Below are positions 44,015-53,035 of a stretch of DNA of 64,000 nucleotides, piece by piece. The position numbers and the translations under genes were made by a program. How positions within the stretch are numbered: the first letter of the stretch is position 1; every line of letters starts with the position of its first letter. Origin of the DNA: Paenibacillus endophyticus (GTDB lineage: Bacteria; Bacillota; Bacilli; Paenibacillales; Paenibacillaceae); the NCBI RefSeq assembly GCF_014192395.1, contig NZ_JACHXW010000002.1, positions 558,001 to 622,000 of the forward strand, written 5' to 3'. Below the pieces are notes generated by a model. It saw only the letters and a program-made list of their open reading frames with translations, searched no databases and was not told the origin of the DNA.

Positions 44015-45349
44015 TTATTTGGTTTGTTCCAAATAATCATTATGCCGCTTGACCATATTGGCCGTCGTCTGCGAGGCATCCTGGTTGCCCAAGAAATACT
44101 TCTCGTACTCTTGCGTAATCAGGTCCGTCACCTCTTGTGGAAGCTCGCGAACATGAGTAGGTGTCTTGTCCTCGAACAATACGTACATCAGTGATTCCTT
44201 GTCATACGTATCCGCTTTATCGCCAAGCAAATTAGTGAGCATTTCCTCTTGATCGGCATCCTTGGACGCTGGCAGCCTGCCTCCTGAAGCCATCGGCGCC
44301 ATCCCGCCGTCTGCGTACCATTTCAGAAATTCCCAAGCTTCCTTCGTATAGGATGATTTGGCATTAATCGATATATAATCGCCCAACCCGCCGCGAGGGA
44401 TATAGTCTGCTTGATTCTCTACCAAACGAGGAACCGGTGCGAAAGCAATCTTAAAGTCACGCGGGAAATCGGTGAAATTATTCGAGCTTCTCAGCAGCCA
44501 AGCACCGATATTAAGCATTGGCGATTCGCCTGCAAGAAACACATTCTCGACCGGGATTTTGGATGTGATTTGCTCGCCAAGCGGTGGAGTTGTTTGATCA
44601 GCCGTCATCATGCCGTTCATCGTCTCCAGCCATTTCGTTACGCTAGGTGAGTCCAGGTTCGATGTTCCATCCGCTTTGATGTACCCTTCCTTGGTCAGAG
44701 CAGCATCGATCGGATCGATAAACGGCTCCATATGCTGAACGAGCCCATAGCCATTCGCTGGTTTAAGCGTTTTGGCATACTCTCTCGCTTGATCCCATGT
44801 CCAGTCTTTCGGAACAGGAAGATTCGCCGCATCGAGCGCATCCTTATTCAAGGCTACAAAAAACGCGCTTCTCGTCGTAGGCATGCCATAGAACTTGCCG
44901 TTCACCTGCCAGCCTTCCGCATTGCTGCCCATTTTCTCTAATATGTTGTAGTCGGTGAACCCGCTTAAATCGAGTGCAACCCCTGCATCTATGCGCTTTT
45001 GGGTTTGCGTCAGCGTGTAATTCACGAATAAATCGACGTTCTGGCCAGTGAGCAAAGCCGTATCGAGCTTCAAGTTCCCGTCATCGTCATTAACGAAACG
45101 CACGTATTCAACCTGTACCTCAGGATGCTCTTTATTCCAAGCATCAACGACTGCCTGTGGACCTGACTCCGGCGGTACGCCGCCCCACATCATGAGCTTA
45201 ACTGGCGCAGAGGAGCTTCCATTCTCCTTCGATCCGCCGTTATTCTGCTGATTGTCACCCTTTTCGCTGCTTCCGCCAGCGCAAGCGCTCAGTATCCCGA
45301 TCAGCATGACGAATGTAAGTGAAAGCGTTATCCATTTCATTTTTTTCAA
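44015..45349 (-). CDS. ABC transporter sugar-binding lipoprotein
   Basis: Family-1 extracellular binding protein, 444 residues. The signal peptide KKMKWITLSLTFVMLIGIL ends in the lipobox LSAC, followed by a Gly/Ser/Asn-rich linker. TTG at 45349 is chosen because GGGGGG lies eight bases upstream; the next Met is three codons on. Flanked by a YesN regulator and a YesM kinase, as for many Paenibacillus sugar systems; its permeases are probably the pair at 37755-39479, beyond the MATE-TetR module. Confidence 0.92.
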   Translation of the reverse strand: MKKMKWITLSLTFVMLIGILSACAGGSSEKGDNQQNNGGSKENGSSSAPVKLMMWGGVPPESGPQAVVDAWNKEHPEVQVEYVRFVNDDDGNLKLDTALLTGQNVDLFVNYTLTQTQKRIDAGVALDLSGFTDYNILEKMGSNAEGWQVNGKFYGMPTTRSAFFVALNKDALDAANLPVPKDWTWDQAREYAKTLKPANGYGLVQHMEPFIDPIDAALTKEGYIKADGTSNLDSPSVTKWLETMNGMMTADQTTPPLGEQITSKIPVENVFLAGESPMLNIGAWLLRSSNNFTDFPRDFKIAFAPVPRLVENQADYIPRGGLGDYISINAKSSYTKEAWEFLKWYADGGMAPMASGGRLPASKDADQEEMLTNLLGDKADTYDKESLMYVLFEDKTPTHVRELPQEVTDLITQEYEKYFLGNQDASQTTANMVKRHNDYLEQTK

Positions 45350-45502
45350 TGCATTGACCCCCCGATTGTTCATTCGATTTTGGTTGCATATACAGAATAG
45401 CAAGCCGGAGGTTCTTCTTTTAAGGAACAAAACGATTGAATTCATGGAACAGATATATGCATAAACGTTCTCGGCAATCAAGGTCGCCATGACGGTTTTG
45501 TT

Positions 45503-46249
45503 CTATCTTTTGCGGTACTGGCTTGGCGTTGTGCCTGTGATTCTCTTAAATATTTTGATGAAATAGTTATCGTTCATAAAGCCTACCCGCTCGCCTATAT
45601 CCGTTACGGTCAGGTCGGTTTGCATCAAATACTCCGTTGCCTTTACAATGCGGTACTCGTGCAAATAGCTAATCAGCGTCTGACCTGTCTTCTTCTTGAA
45701 CAGCGCGCTTACATAGTTCTCGCCCATCATGACATATTGCGACAACGACTTGACCGAAATATCCTTTGCATAGTTTTCTTCGATATAGAGAAGAATTTTG
45801 CGCACCTCTGGATGAGGTGTTTTATCGAAAGGTATGGTCGCGGTAACAACGGGCGGCTTAGCCGCCTTCGCCTTCTGCAGCTCTGCATTGATCTTAAGCA
45901 ACGTTTCCCGCAAGTCCTTAACGCTCATCGACAGCTTCAATATATAGTTGGATGCCCCGAACTCCATAGCTTGGCGCATGTATTCAAAGTCGCCCATACA
46001 GGTCAGCATGACGAACTTGGACGTGCAGCCTGCCATTCTCGCTTCCTTCAGAAGCTCGATACCATCCATGCGCGGCATGATAATATCAGTCAATACGAGA
46101 TCCGGGGGATTCTCTTTGATCAGGGAGAGCGCTTCCAATCCGTCTCCGGCTTCGCCAGTCAAAGTAAAGCCCATTTCTTCCCATCGAATAATTTCGCGAA
46201 TGGATTCGCGAACGAATACCTCATCCTCTACAAGCAAAACCTTCCACAT
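45503..46249 (-). CDS. YesN-type response regulator (AraC DNA-binding domain)
   Basis: A 248-residue regulator. The receiver domain (1-120) shows LLVEDE and the phospho-Asp in LVLTDIIMPRMDG; the AraC-type pair of helix-turn-helices (about 150-248) includes YVSALFKKKTGQTLISYLHE and VGFMNDNYFIKIFKRITGTT. Phosphorylated by the YesM-like kinase (inference from gene order) to activate the sugar-transport genes. GGAGGGGCG precedes the ATG. Confidence 0.94.
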   Translation of the reverse strand: MWKVLLVEDEVFVRESIREIIRWEEMGFTLTGEAGDGLEALSLIKENPPDLVLTDIIMPRMDGIELLKEARMAGCTSKFVMLTCMGDFEYMRQAMEFGASNYILKLSMSVKDLRETLLKINAELQKAKAAKPPVVTATIPFDKTPHPEVRKILLYIEENYAKDISVKSLSQYVMMGENYVSALFKKKTGQTLISYLHEYRIVKATEYLMQTDLTVTDIGERVGFMNDNYFIKIFKRITGTTPSQYRKR

Positions 46250-46373
46250 CGGCGCGCCCCTCCTTTTGCACTCATTATAGCATCAGAGTTTTGGGAGCGC
46301 GCTGCAAATATGCATAATGTATAGTTCTGTTCCATCCATTTGCCTGATCTGTCTCCCTATAGACAGATATGTT

Positions 46374-47378
46374 CTATTCCCGTTTCCTGTCCGTGCTGCC
46401 TGCTCCCACCTCGGGATGCACTTCCTCCGGCAGTTGTTTGGAAGCGCTAGGGACCTGGCGCGGCTTCAGTTTGATATCATCAGATGAACAAATGACGATG
46501 CTGACTTGCCCGCCATGCGCGTAAGCTCTTATGAGAACCGGATGATCGTATTTGTTCTTGAATACAAAGTCCGGGCCATCCCAACTAACGGTAGCGTCAC
46601 GCCCGGATGGCACATACTTGACGTTACGGCTATGGGAATACCGTTCGACTATTTGCAGTCCAGCCCGATCTGCCGCATTAAAAAGAGTGGAAGAGATTTG
46701 GCAGATGCCTCCGCCGATATCCTCCGACATCTCCCCTCTCACAATAACGGGAGCACGCAAATATCCGCTTTCTTTGGTCCGTTGACCTACGACCTTATTG
46801 AACGAAAAGCGTTCATTCGGGAAAACCACATAGTTATTGATCGCTTGGGCGGCTAAATGGACATTATGAGTGCGGTTTTTGTTATTCGGATTGTAGTAGG
46901 TCGCATAGTAGCCGATTTTTTTCACCTTAATTGCGGAGAGAAGCTCACTGTCGACTTTAGGATAAACGACCTCCATTGGCGCTTCTAGCTGCGAAAATCC
47001 GCCTTCAAAGATAAAACGGTAAAACTGTATCTTTAGCGCATGACGATCCAGCTTGCTGCCTGCATGCTCGGGTATAATTCTTCCCGCTCCGTCAAGCGTG
47101 GCGTTCATTGCCGGCTTTTGCACCCTTTTATCGATGGCTGCTATGCCTTCCTCCAGCTTGATGTGATCGATCAGCGGTATGCCGGCAGACGAGTCGCTGT
47201 ATTCCACGCGTCCCAGCTCGGTTAAAGCTTGTCCGCCTTGTTCAATCACAAGCGAATCGGCATAGACTCCCTGTTGAAGCATCATCATAATCGCTATAAT
47301 CCAGTGCAGACCCATTGTCGATAATCTCCCCCAAACCGCAGTATTCGTGGTAGTATGATTCATTTCGTGAATCTGCAT
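46374..47378 (-). CDS. VanW-family protein
   Basis: About 334 residues with an N-terminal hydrophobic segment (WIIAIMMMLQQG), so exported or membrane-anchored. The VanW domain is clear: YYATYYNPNNKNRTHNVHLA, VFPNERFSFNKVVGQRT, and GGGICQISSTLFNAA. VanW proteins are widespread in sporulating Firmicutes and probably act in wall or spore processes; this is not evidence of vancomycin resistance. The start is unclear; no candidate Met has a good ribosome binding site. Divergent from the secreted protein at 47485. Confidence 0.85.
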   Translation of the reverse strand: MQIHEMNHTTTNTAVWGRLSTMGLHWIIAIMMMLQQGVYADSLVIEQGGQALTELGRVEYSDSSAGIPLIDHIKLEEGIAAIDKRVQKPAMNATLDGAGRIIPEHAGSKLDRHALKIQFYRFIFEGGFSQLEAPMEVVYPKVDSELLSAIKVKKIGYYATYYNPNNKNRTHNVHLAAQAINNYVVFPNERFSFNKVVGQRTKESGYLRAPVIVRGEMSEDIGGGICQISSTLFNAADRAGLQIVERYSHSRNVKYVPSGRDATVSWDGPDFVFKNKYDHPVLIRAYAHGGQVSIVICSSDDIKLKPRQVPSASKQLPEEVHPEVGAGSTDRKRE

Positions 47379-47484
47379 ACATTTTGATGCGGATGGCTCC
47401 TTGATAAGCAAGGAGATTTCTTACATAAACAAACGGCATCTAGCCAAAAATAATAAAAATCAAACAAAAAGGCGGAGGCAGCAT

Positions 47485-48675
47485 ATGAAACAGGCAAGAA
47501 CTAGCTTCATGGTCATTTTCCTAATCGCATTCTTATTGCTGCCGCTCTCGGAGCGAGGCCAAGCGCAGCAAGGCAGCAGCATGATGCACCACAAGCCTAA
47601 AAAAACAGAGCAGTTGCACGATGCAAACAGGCTGATTATGACGGTGGGCTCCTCGCGTCAAGCGTCCTTCGTAAGCGAGCTCTACATGGAGCGCAGCGAG
47701 CTCGATGAGGCAATCCGCCATGCCAAGCATAAACCGTCTGAAAAAGCAGAGTTTTACCCCGATATCTATATCACACATCTAACTCCAGCAAGAGCACAAT
47801 ACCGGCTTGAGCGCAGCGGTCAGCTCTGGAATGAAGCACAAGCAGTAAGCATAGAGCTCCCCTCAAAGCTTGCCAAGCATCTGACTGCACTCGCGGAAGG
47901 ACTGCGAATGCAGCATTACGGCAAGCTTCTGACATGGCAGCAATCCACCGACATACTGCCTAATAAAGCGATTTTTTCTGTAACAGAGCTCGAATCAGGC
48001 CTTACTTTCCGCGTGCAGCGGCGTGCGGGCAGCGACCATGCAGACGTTCAGCCCATAACCAAGGAAGACTCCCGCATTATGAAGCAAATCTACAACGGAA
48101 AATGGAGCTGGAAAAGAAAAGCGGTGCTAATCCGTGCGAATGGCCATTGGCTTGCTGCCTCCATGAACGGCATGCCTCATGGCGGTGACGGCATTCCAGA
48201 GAATGGCTTCTCCGGGCACTTCTGCATTCATTTTCTCGGCAGCTCTACGCATAAATCCGATCGTCCTGACCCTGCCCATCAAATGATGGTGCACAAAGCA
48301 GCTGGACTCCTAAATCCGTATTTGGATTCGGCTGACCCGCAGCTGCTTGCGCTCACTTTCGTTGAAGCGCTGTATCACAAGGACGAGGAAATCATCCAGC
48401 TGCTCACAGATAAGCTTCCAGAAGAAAAGCAAGCAGCCTTTATCCAGCATATGCAGCAATGGGTTTCTATCAGGGTGCAGCTGCCTGCCAAAGGAAAACA
48501 GGTCCGCTTGCCGGAGATCAGCAGCTTTGGCGATGGCCTGTCAGCCGAAATAAAGCTGCCAGTCACGATTCACACGGTTAGCGGCCAACGCCGCAACGGC
48601 AGCTATATTTTCCAATTCAATCGCGCCTCCTCTCAATCGCCATGGTACATCCAAGAGGTGAACGATCAGCCGTAA
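47485..48675 (+). CDS. Secreted protein of unknown function
   Basis: A 396-residue protein with a signal peptide (KQARTSFMVIFLIAFLLLPL, cleavage near AQA). Conserved-looking parts are VQPITKEDSRIMKQIYNGKW, WKRKAVLIRANGHWLAASMN, GMPHGGDGIPENGFSGHFCI and HFLGSSTHKSDRPDPAHQMM. The His-rich GHFCIHF...HKS...HQMMVHKA resembles a metal or catalytic site found in uncharacterised Bacillus secreted proteins, but I cannot name the family. ATG 47485 follows GGCGGAGG. Confidence 0.78.
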   Translation: MKQARTSFMVIFLIAFLLLPLSERGQAQQGSSMMHHKPKKTEQLHDANRLIMTVGSSRQASFVSELYMERSELDEAIRHAKHKPSEKAEFYPDIYITHLTPARAQYRLERSGQLWNEAQAVSIELPSKLAKHLTALAEGLRMQHYGKLLTWQQSTDILPNKAIFSVTELESGLTFRVQRRAGSDHADVQPITKEDSRIMKQIYNGKWSWKRKAVLIRANGHWLAASMNGMPHGGDGIPENGFSGHFCIHFLGSSTHKSDRPDPAHQMMVHKAAGLLNPYLDSADPQLLALTFVEALYHKDEEIIQLLTDKLPEEKQAAFIQHMQQWVSIRVQLPAKGKQVRLPEISSFGDGLSAEIKLPVTIHTVSGQRRNGSYIFQFNRASSQSPWYIQEVNDQP

Positions 48676-48772
48676 ACTGAAAAATGAACAAGAGAAAGGA
48701 ATAAGAAAATGGAGCCGAACAAAAGAGCTAAATTCGGCAAAATAACCTTTTACGGCAAATCTTGTACGCAAG

Positions 48773-50155
48773 CTACTCCCGATTCACAAACCTCACTCTC
48801 GTGCGCTGCCGGAGCAGCTCCCGAATTCCGTCACCGATAGCCCGGATGCCGGGCTCGATGAGCCCTTCCTCCACCTGTGAGACGCTTAACCGGAGAACAT
48901 CCTCCTGCCGGAATTCCGGCAGGTACATGCGCTGGGCCGGATCAACCAGCACTCCGCGCTGCAGCAGGTGGTCGGCCGCTGCCTGCGCCCGGAGGGGGGC
49001 TGGCAGCCCAATCGTGGTATAGAATCCGGAGAAGGACCTTGTGTAAGCAGTTCCCGGAGGCAGATGCTTGCGGTATGCTTCCTGCAGCACCACCGCTTTG
49101 CGCCGATATATCTCCCGCATTCGACCGATGTGGGCGGCGAACATGCCGCTCTCTAGGTATACCTCGAGCGCCCCCTGCGTCAAAAGGGGGGAATGTACGT
49201 CTGCCGCAGCCTTCGCCCGCAGGAAACTTTCTCGCAGTGTGTCCGGCAGCACTGCCAGTCCAAGGCGCAGGCCGGGAAGCATGACTTTCGAGAAGCTTTT
49301 TACATAGATGACTTTCCCGGATGGATCATAAGCGAACATGGGGTCATTCCTGGGATCGCCATCCAGGTCGCCCATGTAATCATCCTCAACGATGTACACG
49401 TCATAGCGATTCGCCAGCTCAACCATGCGCTTGCGGGCTTCGTTCGTGTGGCTATACCCGGTTGGGTTGTGGAACCGCGAGACGGTGTAGAAGAACTTAA
49501 TATCCCCATCCCGGAACAGCGCCTCCAACCGCCCCAGATCCATGCCGCCTTCCTCGTATGAAATGCCGTGTACTTTGCCCCCATATCCCCTAAGCGATTC
49601 GACCATGCCGGGATGTACCGGCTGCTCTACGACTATGTTCCGCTTGCCGTTCGGAAAAGGCAGCCCAACCAGCAAATGCAGAGCCTGCTGAGAGCCAGTC
49701 ACCACATAGATGCGGTCCGGGACCGTGAACACCTGCAAATCCCGCAGATGACGGGCCAGCTGGAGCCGCAGCGAGGCGAGGCCTTGCCCCTCTGAATACG
49801 TAAACATGTCCTCGCGGTACCGCTCGATGGCCTCATTCATGCAGTGCTGGAAGTCCCGGTATGGCATGGCGCTCCGGTCCGGGCCTGCCCACTGGAAATC
49901 AATGACGTCAGGCATCTCCAATGCACCTCTCGCATCCTCCCCAGCGGGGCTGCGGTGCACGATATAATAGCCGCTCTGGGGCACCGCATAGATCCGGTGC
50001 CTCTTCTCGAGCTCCCCGTATGCCCGAATTACCGTATTTCGGCTGCAACCGAATGCTTCCGCCGCTTCCCTGATCGACGGCAGCTTTTCTCCCGGCCTCA
50101 GCTTCCCTTCCTTCATTTCCTGCAGGAGCTGTTCCACAATCGCTTCATACAGCAT
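48773..50155 (-). CDS. MocR-family regulator (GntR helix-turn-helix + aminotransferase)
   Basis: A 460-residue fusion: a GntR-type winged helix (about 1-70, LPSIREAAEAFGCSRNTVIR) and a fold-type I aminotransferase domain. The PLP Lys is in YVKSFSKVMLPGLRLG; FHNPTGYSHTNEARK and YIVEDDYMGDLD are also typical. MocR proteins use PLP or its adducts as effectors. Divergent from a class D beta-lactamase, with a TGTAC dyad in between. ATG 50155 follows AAGGAG; an in-frame start at 50194 would cover the dyad. Confidence 0.92.
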   Translation of the reverse strand: MLYEAIVEQLLQEMKEGKLRPGEKLPSIREAAEAFGCSRNTVIRAYGELEKRHRIYAVPQSGYYIVHRSPAGEDARGALEMPDVIDFQWAGPDRSAMPYRDFQHCMNEAIERYREDMFTYSEGQGLASLRLQLARHLRDLQVFTVPDRIYVVTGSQQALHLLVGLPFPNGKRNIVVEQPVHPGMVESLRGYGGKVHGISYEEGGMDLGRLEALFRDGDIKFFYTVSRFHNPTGYSHTNEARKRMVELANRYDVYIVEDDYMGDLDGDPRNDPMFAYDPSGKVIYVKSFSKVMLPGLRLGLAVLPDTLRESFLRAKAAADVHSPLLTQGALEVYLESGMFAAHIGRMREIYRRKAVVLQEAYRKHLPPGTAYTRSFSGFYTTIGLPAPLRAQAAADHLLQRGVLVDPAQRMYLPEFRQEDVLRLSVSQVEEGLIEPGIRAIGDGIRELLRQRTRVRFVNRE

Positions 50156-50181
50156 CTTCCCTATCACTCCTTCCAGCCAAC

Positions 50182-50193
50182 TGTACGGGTACA
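50182..50193. promoter_or_regulatory. Dyad between MocR regulator and beta-lactamase
   Basis: TGTAC-GG-GTACA, a perfect 5-bp inverted repeat in the divergent leader. A candidate operator for either gene; unproven. Confidence 0.35.
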
Positions 50194-50302
50194 ATCACCA
50201 TAAACACCGGTATAGCCTAGTCGCACATTCCTATATACTCAGTGTTGTCGACATGATCCTTACTGTTTTGCCATTATGAAGAAGACCGAGGAGGAATGCA
50301 AA

Positions 50303-51106
50303 TTGATTACCTGGAGAAAGAATAAAAGAGTCGTCTTGGCGCTAACCGCCCTGCTATTTGCCAATACAACGGGAAGTGCCGTACTTCCCGTACATGCTGT
50401 CCCCAAAGAGAATAAGCTCCCTTGCAACGAGCTGTTTAATGACGTGCAGGGTACCCTGATCGTCAAAAACCTGAAGACGGATCGCGTCTACGTCTGCAAT
50501 CCCGAACGCAGCCAGCAGCGGTTCACGCCGGAATCGTCGTTCAAGATTCCGAACGCGCTTATCGGACTCGAGGTAGGAGCGGTGCGGGACGAATATGATG
50601 TGAAGCGGTGGGATAATGTCGTCAGGCCATTCGAGGAGTGGAATCGGGACCATACGCTTGGTTCGGCAATGCGTGCATCCGCAATCTGGTATTACCAGGC
50701 GATGGCTCGGGACATCGGGGTTGATCGGATGAAGAATTACGTGGATCGCATTCGTTACGGCAATATGGATATTAGCGGGAGCAGCGATGCCTTTTGGCTG
50801 GATAGCTCGCTGAAGATCTCGGCGGAGGAGCAGGTCGGCTTCATGGAAGACCTGGTGGAGGAGACGCTGCCCTTTCAGGAACAGACGATGAAGACCGTCA
50901 AGCGCATCATGATTGATAACGACCAGGACAACTACACCGTGCATGGCAAGACGGGCACGAGGCTGTCTGACATGGGCCTCGGCTGGTATGTGGGCTATGT
51001 AGAGCATGGGAAGACCGACTGGGTGTTCGCTGCTAACGTGGACAGCAGCGGGACGAGCGCCAAGATGGTCACGTTGGAAGCCTTGAAGCGCCTTAGTATT
51101 TTGTGA
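50303..51106 (+). CDS. Class D (OXA-type) beta-lactamase
   Basis: A secreted serine beta-lactamase, 267 residues, with signal peptide (cleavage near PVHA). All class D motifs are present: Ser78-Ser-Phe-Lys81 (SxxK; in PESSFKIPN), Ser126 in ASAIWYYQ (SxV/I), Tyr152-Gly-Asn (RIRYGNMDISG) and Lys206-Thr-Gly (HGKTGTRL) followed by WYVGYVE. It would acylate and hydrolyse beta-lactams; the carboxylated Lys is Lys81. TTG 50303 lies eight bases after GAGGAGG; an ATG at 50276 has no ribosome binding site. Class D enzymes were long thought Gram-negative, though Bacillus examples are known. Confidence 0.9.
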   Translation: MITWRKNKRVVLALTALLFANTTGSAVLPVHAVPKENKLPCNELFNDVQGTLIVKNLKTDRVYVCNPERSQQRFTPESSFKIPNALIGLEVGAVRDEYDVKRWDNVVRPFEEWNRDHTLGSAMRASAIWYYQAMARDIGVDRMKNYVDRIRYGNMDISGSSDAFWLDSSLKISAEEQVGFMEDLVEETLPFQEQTMKTVKRIMIDNDQDNYTVHGKTGTRLSDMGLGWYVGYVEHGKTDWVFAANVDSSGTSAKMVTLEALKRLSIL

Positions 51107-51242
51107 GCACCTTCCATGTTATCACTCAAATGCTGTTCATCGGATGCAGTACGCTCGAGCTGGGGAGAACCGGTTGGAATGATTTCAACTCGTATAATCA
51201 CTCATTGCCTCACCAGTATCCAAGTAGCGCTTCATTGCTCTA

Positions 51243-51297
51243 GCCTGTCCGTTAGCACGGAAAAGGCAGCCATATCGAATCGGCTGCCTTTCTTTTT
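51243..51297 (+). terminator. Terminator carrying a repeat-family core
   Basis: CTGTCCGTTAGC followed by AAAGGCAGCC...GGCTGCCTTT and TCTTTTT. It works as the beta-lactamase terminator and is also the leftmost member of the dispersed GTTAGC/GCTGCC repeat family of the right-hand part of the window. 51300-51400 holds no gene. Confidence 0.75.
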
Positions 51298-51400
51298 AGA
51301 GTTATCATGGTCTTTTATCGCAGTGCTACTTATAGCTATCTGATGCAGCTCTCCATGCTGTATGTGAAAAATGGGTAACGTTTTGTTTGTGCCACGGCTG

Positions 51401-52696
51401 CTATCGCTGATTTGGTGACGATGAATAGCTATCCTTAATATATGTTTTTAAGAAGCTATTGCAGAACTTTCCTTGGGGGTCGCATTGAAGGAGCAACTGC
51501 TGAAAGTCGGGCAATTTCTCATATAATGATTGTATATGGACTGGCGGCATGGCAAACAACTTCCCCCAATGTGGGCGTGCACGAAAAGGCGCAATCTGTT
51601 CTTCAATTAGTGGCAATATTTTTCCAACTGGATTCCAATCCGCTTTCCACGTAAAGTGAATAGCCACCGAGTCCTCCATGTAACAAGGGCTCATCCACAG
51701 ATTGTCTTTCGCAATCGTGCGAATCTCGGACACATAAAGGTGTGGCGATATATGGTCCCTTATTCGGTCAATCGCACAAAGTGCTTGATAGGCATAGTGG
51801 CGCGGTACGAAATATTCACTTTGTAGTTCCTCACCGGCGCTTGGCGTGAAATCCATGCGAAAGTGCGGCAGCCGTTCATGCCATGGCCCGGGGATGCCAA
51901 ACTGCTCGCTGCAATTCTCCGCTGAGTGTCCTGGCACTGGATGACGATTCGCTTTTGCATGCATGGCGCCAAAAAATTCGGAATTGTCCCCGGCTGGTTC
52001 ATAATCAGATATTTTCCGCTTTAACCAGACTTGATTGAAAGCGTTTGTCTTCCAATCCGTGAAAAGACTAACACTGTAAGCACTAGAGAAGATATCGTCG
52101 AAATGATCATTAAGCTGCGCTAAAGGCATATTTTCGAATACATACTGACTCATCTGAAACGTAGGAATCACATCTAGAGTGATTTGTGTGATAATCCCCA
52201 GTCCCCCAAGCCCTACGACCGCTCCTGCGAGGAGCCCATCTTGTTGATCACGGGAGAAAACGACCTTCTCCCCATCCGCTTGGACAACTTCCAAGGAATG
52301 AACCGCTGTAGCAAGATTGCCGTTCCGGTCACCAGAACCATGTGTTGCCGTTGAGCAAGCACCTGCAATGGTAATATGCGGCAACGACGCCAAATTGTGC
52401 AACGCATAGCCGTACCCATGCAAATAATCGCACAGTTCTCCGAATCTAATGCCGGCTTCAACCGTAACCTTATTGCGTTTTTGGTCTAATTCAATGACTC
52501 GATTAAGCTTGTGAAGAGAGAGAAGGCTCTCGGTACAATCAGCGATTCCATTGAACGAATGACGGGTGCCAAGCGCCTTTATTTTACTGCTACGAGCTAC
52601 TAATTCTTGTATTTGTTCAACGGTTTCCGGAACATGAAGTTCCGAAGCGCTATACTTATAATTGCCTGCCCAGTTTCTATTATTTTCCAAACACAT
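51401..52696 (-). CDS. Alditol-oxidase-like FAD flavoprotein
   Basis: VAO-type FAD oxidase of 431 residues related to alditol/xylitol oxidases and D-arabinono-1,4-lactone oxidases. RNWAGNYKYSASELHVPET at the N-terminus, KALGTRHSFNGIADC (the covalent-FAD His region) and THGSGDRNGNLATAVHSLEV are typical, and the C-terminal domain ends in FRARPHWGKLF. Likely oxidises a sugar alcohol using O2 and releases H2O2. The start is ATG 52696 or the TTG two codons later, which is better spaced from GGGAG. Confidence 0.88.
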   Translation of the reverse strand: MCLENNRNWAGNYKYSASELHVPETVEQIQELVARSSKIKALGTRHSFNGIADCTESLLSLHKLNRVIELDQKRNKVTVEAGIRFGELCDYLHGYGYALHNLASLPHITIAGACSTATHGSGDRNGNLATAVHSLEVVQADGEKVVFSRDQQDGLLAGAVVGLGGLGIITQITLDVIPTFQMSQYVFENMPLAQLNDHFDDIFSSAYSVSLFTDWKTNAFNQVWLKRKISDYEPAGDNSEFFGAMHAKANRHPVPGHSAENCSEQFGIPGPWHERLPHFRMDFTPSAGEELQSEYFVPRHYAYQALCAIDRIRDHISPHLYVSEIRTIAKDNLWMSPCYMEDSVAIHFTWKADWNPVGKILPLIEEQIAPFRARPHWGKLFAMPPVHIQSLYEKLPDFQQLLLQCDPQGKFCNSFLKTYIKDSYSSSPNQR

Positions 52697-53035
52697 ACAC
52701 TCCCGCTAAATCGAATGATAGATCTGTGCAAATTGATTGTTATGCTATAAAAAATATTCCACATTATATAGGAGTATCCTGCCCGTACTAGGTCTCATAA
52801 ATAAAATTCCACACGATAAGTTGACTATCCGAAGATTGAATTTATAGAGGATAAGCGTCTTCCTGCGCGCCAGGCGGATAATTGTATACCCGATCGCCTT
52901 GGACGCTGATTAACAGACTAGCCAGGATGTTGCGGATGAGTATGTTATTGCTGACCTAGCCAAATCATTAGGTATAAAATTAAGATCGTTCCAATATATT
53001 TCTGAGGTGTTTCAATTCAGCCTAGGAGGGACATC
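52697..53035 (+). other. Intergenic region with a short coding remnant
   Basis: No complete gene. Bases 52914-53048 are open in one frame encoding DEYVIADLAKSLGIKLRSF and a short continuation; it looks like a gene scrap with no homologue I can name, running out of frame into the hydrolase start. Confidence 0.3.

Noticed and set aside
45424..45506. Inverted repeat GGAACAAAACG...CGGTTTTGTTC between the YesN regulator and the binding protein
   Set aside because: Imperfect arms with a loop of about 60 bases, one arm reaching the coding end; likely chance, and no matching site was found before the other operon genes.
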